Shown here piece after piece: positions 11,201 to 16,386 of a stretch of 39,055 nt of DNA. How positions within the stretch are numbered: the stretch's first letter is position 1; each line of letters begins with the position of its first letter. Below the pieces are notes generated by a model. It did not search any database. It was not told where the DNA came from and saw only the letters and a list, made by a program, of their open reading frames with translations. The translations under genes were made by a program, and so were the position numbers. The stretch is taken from assembly GCA_964550025.1 (NCBI GenBank), contig CAZJYI010000114.1, positions 1-39,055 of the forward strand. The letters run 5' to 3'. This DNA is from CAZJYI01 sp964550025. GTDB lineage: Bacteria; Verrucomicrobiota; Kiritimatiellia; UBA8416; CAYOBW01.

Positions 11201-14200
11201 GCAACCGGGCCCTCAGCCAGGCCACGGCGAACTTCCCGGCCTACGCCACCAATGCGCCGGGCGCCTTCGGCGGCAAGCCCGTCGTGCGGTTCAACGGCTC
11301 CAACGACAACTGGTTCGCGTTCACGGAGCGCGGCGACATCCGCACCGTGTTCTGGGTCATCAAGGAGGATGCGGGCACGTCGCACGGGGACCGTTTCCTG
11401 CTGGGGGACAATAACAGCTACCACTTCCACCGCAGCGGCGTGACCAACGGTCCCCTCTGGCACGGGGGACATACCCACGTCAACATCCGCAACGGGAACA
11501 CCTATATCGACGGCGGCGAGGTCGACGGTCTCACTGCCAACATGCCTACGACGGCGTCGATCATCGCGTTGCGGACCACCGGCAACGTCAGTGCGAGTCG
11601 GCTCATGCAGGACCGGGGGATCACGGGCCGGACCTGGGACGGCGACCTGGCGGAACTGCTGGTCTACAACCGCGCCCTGTCCGATTTCGAGATGGCACAG
11701 CTTGGATACTACCTGGAGGACAAGTACGGCCTGTCGACCGGTTATGACGTGGTGGATAATGCCAATGGCGCCACCAACGTGACACTCGACACCGCCTTCC
11801 TGAACGGCCGGTTGAACAGTGCGGCGGGAGGCGCCACGACGGTCAAGGTGTTCTGGGGCGCGACCGACGGCGGGGCGTCCGCGGGCGCGTGGGATCACAC
11901 CAACACGTTTGCCGAGACAACCGTGCCGGCCCAGTTCACGTGGCAGGCCACCGGGCTTGACCCGGCCACCGTCTACTACTACCGGTTCTATGCCAGCAAC
12001 GGCGCCGGGCAGGCGTGGGTCGAGACACCCGCGGTTTTCGAGACGCTCTTCGGCACGGTGACCAACGGTCTGCAGCTCTGGCTCGACGCCGCCACCATCG
12101 TCGGGACCAACGGCGCAGCCGTGGAGCGCTGGGGCGACCAGTCGGGGAACGGACTGGATGCCGTGCAATTGGTTGCCGACGCCCGGCCCGCCCTCGCCGG
12201 CGCCGCCGTCAACAGCCGTGCCGCCGTTCGCTTTGACGGTTCGCGGACCCTCAATACGGCCATACTGCCGAGCTCCTGGCCCACCAACAGGGCGACGGTC
12301 TTCATCGTCACACGAAGCGACAACACGACCCAGCAGAACGCGATTCTGACGGCCTCTCCCGGTAACAACGCCAACCGGTTCCTCGTCCACCTTCCGTGGA
12401 GCGGAAGCGTCTACTGGGATTTCGGTAGCATTGCCGGAAACGCGGGACGCGTGTACTGCCCGCACGACGGAGGCACGAACTGGAACATCTGGCATTTCAG
12501 CCGCGATGAGGAAGGCATGCGCATTGCGCGCAACGGGGAGACGAAGGTCAGTCGGGATGAGGGTGACAGCTTTGACCCGGCCGGCTACCGGCTGCAGGTG
12601 GGCGGCTCGCTGCAGGGCGAGATTGCCGAGATACTGGTATACAACCGCGCGCTTTCCCCACTGGAGGAAGGCGAGGTCGGCCGCTACCTGCAGGAGCGGT
12701 ACGCCCTGGGCACGGCCTACGAAGCCGTGGACAACAGCGCCGGTGCCGACCCCGTGGGTCAGACGACGGCCACGCTTAACGGGAACCTGGTTGCGGTGGA
12801 TGCAGCAGACCCGGCGACCGTTGCGGTCTACTGGGGACCGACCGACGGCGGCACCAGTGCGGCCGGCTGGGCGCAGACAAACACCTTCGGCAGCTACGGC
12901 GTCCCAACGGCGTTTGCGCTCTCCGTGAGCAACTTGACACCCGTCACGACCTACTACTATCGCTTCCGGGGAGAGACGGGCGCCGCGACCAACTGGGCGG
13001 CGGAGACGGCCGCTTTCCGCACGCGCGGGCACGGCGTGAGCGGCGGGCTGCGGCTCTGGCTCGACGCCGGATCCGTGACCGGCGTGACCAACGGCGGAGC
13101 GGTGGCGGAGCTGCTGGACTGGTCGGGCCGAAAGGCCCACGCGGTGCAGGCCAACGCAATGCAGCAACCCTCGCTCCAGACCAACGCTTTGAACGGGCAA
13201 CCGGTGGTACGTTTTGACGGCGTCACGAACCTCATGGATGGGGTTTCCGGCATCAGCGCAAAGACCATCCTCCTGGTCTGCAGGGCGGAGACGGGAGCTC
13301 CAAACCTGACCGGCGTATTCTGCCAGCAGAACGCCGATGCGCAGAACATCCGGTCCGCCACCGCCACGCAGTGGCGATCGCCCCCCACCACGGCCAACTC
13401 TGCCGACTTCTGTTACGGCGGTGAGGTCCGCGTAAACGGCCGGACCGGCAGCGCGCACAACAACCAGTACCACCTGCTGCACGAGGTATCCGACGACACC
13501 CCCGCGTTCACCTATCGCCTGAGCCAGCCGCTGCACGGCCGCTGGTTCAAGGGCGACGTGGCCGAGGTGCTGATCTACAACCGTGCGCTGACCGTTGCGG
13601 AGCAGTACGAGCTCGGCAACTACTTCGAGAACCGCTACGGCATAGCGATCGACTACCCCGTTGTGGACGTGACCGGCGTCGCGGATATTATCTCGAGTCG
13701 GGCGACCGTGAATGGCGGTCTGGCCGTCTCGAACGCGACTGTGCGTCTCTACTACGGCACGACCGACGGCGTGTTCGATCCCGGCGGCTGGGAGACGTCC
13801 GTCGCGGCGAGCAACCAGGCGATCGGCGACGTGGTGATGGACGCGACGGGGCTCGCCCCCGAGACGACATACTACGCGCGCTACTACGCAACCAACAGCC
13901 AGACGTTCGGTTGGTCGCCGAACGTGGCCGAGTTCCACACGCACCCTCAGAACCCGGTTCGTGATGGGATGAGCCTTTGGTACACCGCAAATGTTCTGTC
14001 CTCGGGGCACACCGACGGGCAGCGCGTGGCGGCGTGGACCGACATCTCGGGCAACGGCCGGCACGGTACGGCCGACGCCGCCGGCAACCCCGTCTTCAAA
14101 CCCAACGTCGCGGGCGGGATGCCCGTGGTGCGTTTTGACGGCGGGACGAATACGTACTTCACGTTCCCGCGGTTGAACGACATCCGCACCGTGTTCTGGG

Positions 14201-14643
14201 TGATTCGCGAGGACGCCGACGCGACCTTCCCGCGCTTCCTGCTGGGGTTCGAAGGGATGATCGACAACATCTTCCACTTCCATCGCGCTCCCGGCGTCGA
14301 CAAGTACATGTGGGGAGGAAACACGCATACCAACGTACGCAACGGCGTGACCATGCTCAACGGCGCCGTCGTCAACGGCATGGCAACGGCGGTCCCGACT
14401 GCCCGAATGGCGGTCATATCGCTGCGCACGACCGGCAACGTCACGGCCAACGCCTTCGTCAGCGACCGGTTCTCCCAGGGCGTTACCCCCGCGCGCACGT
14501 GGGACGGCGACCTCGCCGAACTGATCATCTACAACCGCGCGCTGAGCGACGAAGAGGAGCTCGAGGTCGGCAAGTACCTGGCGCGGCGCTACAGCATCGA
14601 GACGAGATACACGCCGTCGGGAACGCTGCTGTTGGTGCGGTAG
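8248..14643 (+). CDS. Giant secreted F5/8C-LamG-FN3 repeat protein
   Basis: Complete 2131-residue protein. ATG at 8248 is chosen because it opens a typical Sec signal peptide (basic start, hydrophobic core YLVGILLAGGM, cleavage near CRA|DLQ at about residue 24). The ribosome site is weak: a purine-rich stretch (8222-8231) lies about 16 bases upstream. Domains: two F5/8 type C-like domains (about 25-164 and 165-310; the second carries ARGKPAS, DNPWLKVDL and GRYVKLIR), then five FN3-like and six LamG-like modules. Both domain types usually bind carbohydrate or phospholipid at cell surfaces; no enzyme domain is seen. The C-terminus is SGTLLLVR with no known anchor. It is a tandem paralogue of the upstream giant and helps define what that gene lacks at the window edge. 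A function as a multivalent glycan-binding surface protein is inference. Confidence 0.92.
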   Translation: MKTKQPIVRYLVGILLAGGMLCRADLQNAAYRADAMATNQLGAGWAPTNAVNEITGNEGWHSLGGTTNPWWRVDLGAVIPLDSLVVQGRSGFIGRVNGCSLTVYENADAAGLPVYSNVVQIRSGQNQAFALPAGTYGRSVKVLYAGVHPEGSVNFSEVYVYSENLARGKPASMSTVFFASLGPATAVDGTRPADLPNAAHSNGSDDNPWLKVDLKGVCAIDSVRLWNLDSAQELMTDYNVQVLADDNATVLYDYKLAHGALINPTNVLGSPVVITVDLHSDAVEGRYVKLIRALPAGGENVLRLSEVEVFGSTLVENRPATDVTAHSATLNGFVNGTNATTSVKVYWGNVDRGTNWTQWAGTNIVGLTGTGAVSTTIGGLAVDTTYYHRFRAGHAGGTGYASASGRLRTVPASSGLVAWYSAGALDLTDGASVAEWRDSSPGGYYDLSQASAPGRPAFRTNVFNGHPAAHFNGSNSLWAGNLQSDWPGDSTTIFFVTRADSIRGNEFYTANPNDGADRFLSHYAYGNGNSYFDFGNINGGGRLQWPNNSVTSLNVVCYRQQAGVGQRAYRNGELLAADQNTSAFSVHGYKWLLGNGYHGDIADVLIYNRALDSFGKGAMEHFLAEKYGVATSVARIDNADGASSIAETTATLNGNLYTTDGGASTVVRVVWGANDGGAAFGAWDNTNDFGAVTDPQALALPLSGLQSAQTVYYRFYASNAVSGAAWADSTAVFKTDFSEAPGDIALWLAADAIPGLTNGQSVARWPDLSGSARDAVQDNPAAQPQFMTGVAGGEPAVHNGTNGTTLTLTAPLDPMGKTVVLVHRQDPAQTLWTLALGGDVHTTQNNGTFCMTKAGGAIRVDSGISSRQFGVNFLQFVSGDYRLWVNGRPFGPDTRTTGFNPLTAVGNNLHGDIAEVIVFNGALDEAARREVGRYLAEKYDIAAAHGKYELPPDTADPIIWYDLDSEIGLTNGQAIAALHDFSGNGNRALSQATANFPAYATNAPGAFGGKPVVRFNGSNDNWFAFTERGDIRTVFWVIKEDAGTSHGDRFLLGDNNSYHFHRSGVTNGPLWHGGHTHVNIRNGNTYIDGGEVDGLTANMPTTASIIALRTTGNVSASRLMQDRGITGRTWDGDLAELLVYNRALSDFEMAQLGYYLEDKYGLSTGYDVVDNANGATNVTLDTAFLNGRLNSAAGGATTVKVFWGATDGGASAGAWDHTNTFAETTVPAQFTWQATGLDPATVYYYRFYASNGAGQAWVETPAVFETLFGTVTNGLQLWLDAATIVGTNGAAVERWGDQSGNGLDAVQLVADARPALAGAAVNSRAAVRFDGSRTLNTAILPSSWPTNRATVFIVTRSDNTTQQNAILTASPGNNANRFLVHLPWSGSVYWDFGSIAGNAGRVYCPHDGGTNWNIWHFSRDEEGMRIARNGETKVSRDEGDSFDPAGYRLQVGGSLQGEIAEILVYNRALSPLEEGEVGRYLQERYALGTAYEAVDNSAGADPVGQTTATLNGNLVAVDAADPATVAVYWGPTDGGTSAAGWAQTNTFGSYGVPTAFALSVSNLTPVTTYYYRFRGETGAATNWAAETAAFRTRGHGVSGGLRLWLDAGSVTGVTNGGAVAELLDWSGRKAHAVQANAMQQPSLQTNALNGQPVVRFDGVTNLMDGVSGISAKTILLVCRAETGAPNLTGVFCQQNADAQNIRSATATQWRSPPTTANSADFCYGGEVRVNGRTGSAHNNQYHLLHEVSDDTPAFTYRLSQPLHGRWFKGDVAEVLIYNRALTVAEQYELGNYFENRYGIAIDYPVVDVTGVADIISSRATVNGGLAVSNATVRLYYGTTDGVFDPGGWETSVAASNQAIGDVVMDATGLAPETTYYARYYATNSQTFGWSPNVAEFHTHPQNPVRDGMSLWYTANVLSSGHTDGQRVAAWTDISGNGRHGTADAAGNPVFKPNVAGGMPVVRFDGGTNTYFTFPRLNDIRTVFWVIREDADATFPRFLLGFEGMIDNIFHFHRAPGVDKYMWGGNTHTNVRNGVTMLNGAVVNGMATAVPTARMAVISLRTTGNVTANAFVSDRFSQGVTPARTWDGDLAELIIYNRALSDEEELEVGKYLARRYSIETRYTPSGTLLLVR
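9190..14640 (+). repeat. Array of 6 LamG-like and 5 FN3-like modules within the second giant gene
   Basis: Order with approximate positions: FN3 9190, LamG class I 9488, FN3 10157, class II 10468, class III 11104, FN3 11753, class I 12059, FN3 12731, class IV 13036, FN3 13670, class III-like 13960. The classes are those of the upstream gene. The final module begins like class I/II (SLWYTANVLSS) but carries the class III core (DIRTVFWVIRED, FHFHR). It is the only class III module preceded by an FN3. Confidence 0.85.
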
Positions 14644-14719
14644 CCGGTGCCTCCTTCGAGAACGCACAGCGTTTCGACTGGGTCAGCAGCTTGCACTCCT
14701 CGGCTATGAAGGCTACGAT

Positions 14720-14881
14720 ATGGTTGTGCGTAGGTTTGCATACATCGAGACGACGGTTGTGAGTTATCTGACAGCGAGACCGAGTGAATGGCGACGTCAT
14801 TCTCGCTCTGCAGGAGTTGAACGCGGCCAGAAGCATCCGGACGCCGCTGATATGTACTCCTGAAGAACTGATGGAGGACCC
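14720..14881 (+). pseudogene. Remnant of a PIN-domain (VapC-like) toxin gene
   Basis: An ATG at 14720 opens a frame reading MVVRRFAYIETTVVSYLTAR, the typical first strand of a PIN-domain toxin family (YIETT-x-x-SYLTARPS). Near 14784 the match moves to another frame: VILALQEL, then TPLICTPEELMED. The second piece resembles the usual C-terminus of the same family (xxICTPEELM). The PIN core between them, normally about 100 residues with the acidic metal-binding site, is missing. The first frame runs on into an unrelated tail and stops at about 14861. I read this as a toxin gene that suffered a large internal deletion and a frameshift. It sits directly before an antitoxin-like gene, as expected for a toxin-antitoxin pair. 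Family recall is from memory. Confidence 0.6.
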
Positions 14882-15088
14882 ATGGTCAACGACCCCATGG
14901 TTGAAGAGGTCCGCAAGGTCCGCAAGGCCATTGAGGCCGCCTGTGACAACGACCCGGTCAAATACGATGAGCACCTGCGGCAATTGGAGCTCAAATACGC
15001 AGACCGACTTGTGTCCCGCAAGCCCAAGCCTGCTCTTGCGAGACTGGTTGTGGCGGAAGACAAGCCGCCCTACGGCAAGACGTCCTGA
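14882..15088 (+). CDS. Small antitoxin-like protein partnered with the wrecked PIN toxin
   Basis: 68 residues, starting MVNDPMVEEVRKVRKAIEAA. The opening DPxVEEVRKVR and a charged helical middle (DEHLRQLELKYADR) resemble small proteins often encoded next to PIN toxins. The ribosome site ggagg (14873-14877) is 4 bases from the ATG. An in-frame ATG at 14897 is possible but has no better site. No DNA-binding fold is obvious. With the toxin broken, the gene may be an orphan antitoxin or on its way to being lost. Being a real gene is fairly likely from its start signal and helical composition; the antitoxin role is inferred from position and resemblance. Confidence 0.65.
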   Translation: MVNDPMVEEVRKVRKAIEAACDNDPVKYDEHLRQLELKYADRLVSRKPKPALARLVVAEDKPPYGKTS

Positions 15089-15155
15089 CGTCGCGCGTGC
15101 GGCAACGCGGGGTAGGCTAGGATGCACTCATGAGCCTCGCGACACAACTCACATT

Positions 15156-15161
15156 GGGAGG
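15156..15161 (+). promoter_or_regulatory. Ribosome binding site fixing the ThuA gene start
   Basis: gggagg, 9 bases before the ATG at 15171. The coding frame stays open back to 14784 through the toxin-antitoxin remnant, so this site and the signal peptide decide the start. Confidence 0.75.
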
Positions 15162-15170
15162 ACATCTGAG

Positions 15171-16049
15171 ATGAAGCGGAATCTGTACGTCATGACCATT
15201 GCTGCACTGGTCGTCATCGCCGCAGACGCAGGGGGGCCGAATCCGGAAGAGGTCGAGAAGATCCGGGCGGCCGTGCCGAAGGAGGCCAGGGTCAAGCCGG
15301 CGAAACCGCGCAGGATCCTGGTCCTGTCGTACCAGAGTCACAACGCGGGACGTTTCGCGGGTGAGAAGGCTTTGGAGATCATGGCCGAGCAGACGGGGGC
15401 GTTCACGTTGGAGTTCGTGCGTGACAAGAACAAGCTGCCCGAGGCGGTGATGCCGGAGAACCTGAAGCAGTACGACGCTGTGTGCGTCAACAACTCAACA
15501 GGTGGTGGGGGCAACGCGAAGAACGGCAAGACGCTGGTGGAGAACCTCGACGCGTATGTCCGCAACGGGGGCGGGCTGATCGGTTTTCACTCCGCGACGG
15601 ACAACAAGTTCGGCGCGATCATCGGCGGCTTCTTCACCGGCCACCCGTGGAGCGGCAAGGTGGGCATCAAGGTCGACGATCCCGAGCACCCGCTGTGCGA
15701 CGTCTTCGAGGGGAAGGGCTTCATGACCAACGACGAGATGTACCAGTTCAACAAGGGCGTGTACACGCGCGAGAAGCTGCGTGTTCTGCTCAGCCTGGAC
15801 ATGGACGTGGTGAAAAAGCGGGGCGCGCGCAAGGACAACGACAATGCCGTCGCCTGGGTCAAGTCACACGGCAAGGGGCGCGTCTTCTACTGCTCGCTGG
15901 GCCACAATCCCAAAGCCTTCCAGGACCCGAAGATCGTCAGATTCAATCTCGACGGGATCCAGTTCGCCCTGGGCGATCTCGATGCCGACACGACGCCCAG
16001 TGCGAAGCTCGATCCCCAGCCCGAGCCGGCCCTGGTTCCGGCAGAGTAG
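15171..16049 (+). CDS. Secreted ThuA-domain protein
   Basis: 292 residues. Start at 15171 is supported by gggagg and a signal peptide (MKRNLYVMTIAALVVIAADA). The mature part fits the ThuA-like fold (trehalose-utilisation family, related to class I glutamine amidotransferases). ILVLSYQSHN is the first strand. AVCVNNSTGGGG and the glycine-rich GGGLIGFHSATDN follow. GRVFYCSLGHNP near the end is the family hallmark. In planctomycete-type bacteria such proteins are usually exported and associated with sugar metabolism, but the reaction is mostly unproven. I see no canonical catalytic triad and assign no substrate. A dispersed hairpin element (16098-16198) follows 49 bases after the stop. It may share a glycan-related role with the esterase at 19627; this is inference. 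Confidence 0.88.
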   Translation: MKRNLYVMTIAALVVIAADAGGPNPEEVEKIRAAVPKEARVKPAKPRRILVLSYQSHNAGRFAGEKALEIMAEQTGAFTLEFVRDKNKLPEAVMPENLKQYDAVCVNNSTGGGGNAKNGKTLVENLDAYVRNGGGLIGFHSATDNKFGAIIGGFFTGHPWSGKVGIKVDDPEHPLCDVFEGKGFMTNDEMYQFNKGVYTREKLRVLLSLDMDVVKKRGARKDNDNAVAWVKSHGKGRVFYCSLGHNPKAFQDPKIVRFNLDGIQFALGDLDADTTPSAKLDPQPEPALVPAE

Positions 16050-16097
16050 GGATCCAGCGGATTTCACGGGTGTGCGTTTTCGGGGAAGGGAAATGTC

Positions 16098-16198
16098 GAA
16101 TATTGAATACTGAATGTTCAATGTCGAAGTGAGAGGGCACGGGCACGCCAGGAGACAGGCCTCGCACTTCAGCATTCATCATTCAGTGTTCATCATTC
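16098..16198. repeat. Dispersed long-hairpin element, copy A
   Basis: Arms 16098-16131 (begins gaatattgaatactgaatg) and 16165-16198 (ends gttcatcattc) are imperfect inverted repeats of 34 bases around a 33-base centre. Read on the minus strand, the whole element with its flanks (aaaccgcag on one side, cccgaaaacgc on the other) matches copy B at 19438-19515, apart from extra bases in the centre. Position just after the ThuA stop suggests a terminator or 3'-end role, but it may be a mobile palindromic element. Confidence 0.85.
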
Positions 16199-16373
16199 TG
16201 CGGTTTCCCCCCTCCCCACCACCAGTGTCGTAACCATGCCCCCGCCAGGTTCCGGGCCGTGTCTCGTCACCGTTAGCCGGGGTCGTAGAATTGGTTTTTT
16301 GTCCACTTTGTGCCATTCTCGCTCATTCCTGTGTAGTACGGAAACGAGAATGTCTGTCGAAGTCAGTTTTCTC
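16199..16373 (+). other. Upstream region of the solenoid gene
   Basis: No gene is seen. The frame of the next gene is open back to 16291, but that stretch (..CPLCAILAHSCVV..) is not protein-like and precedes a clear signal peptide, so it is leader. A T-run at 16295-16300 is followed by gtccact. I cannot assign a promoter with confidence. Confidence 0.5.
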
Positions 16374-16380
16374 GAGGAGA
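16374..16380 (+). promoter_or_regulatory. Ribosome binding site fixing the solenoid gene start
   Basis: gaggaga, 6 bases before the ATG at 16387; it chooses this start over the in-frame ATG at 16291. Confidence 0.8.
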
Positions 16381-16386
16381 TGCATC

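Noticed and set aside
9181..14667. Very long antisense open frame (about 1828 codons) opposite the second giant gene, with similar ones at 1424-4330, 5327-7027, 22606-24606 and 28681-30084
   Set aside because: The plus-strand genes have clear domains and signal peptides. In GC-rich coding DNA with few TA-starting codons, one antisense frame often lacks stops. The antisense products are rich in Arg, Val, His and Gly with no recognisable domain.
16291..16386. Earlier ATG for the solenoid protein
   Set aside because: The extension would bury the signal peptide and has no ribosome site; gaggaga precedes 16387.
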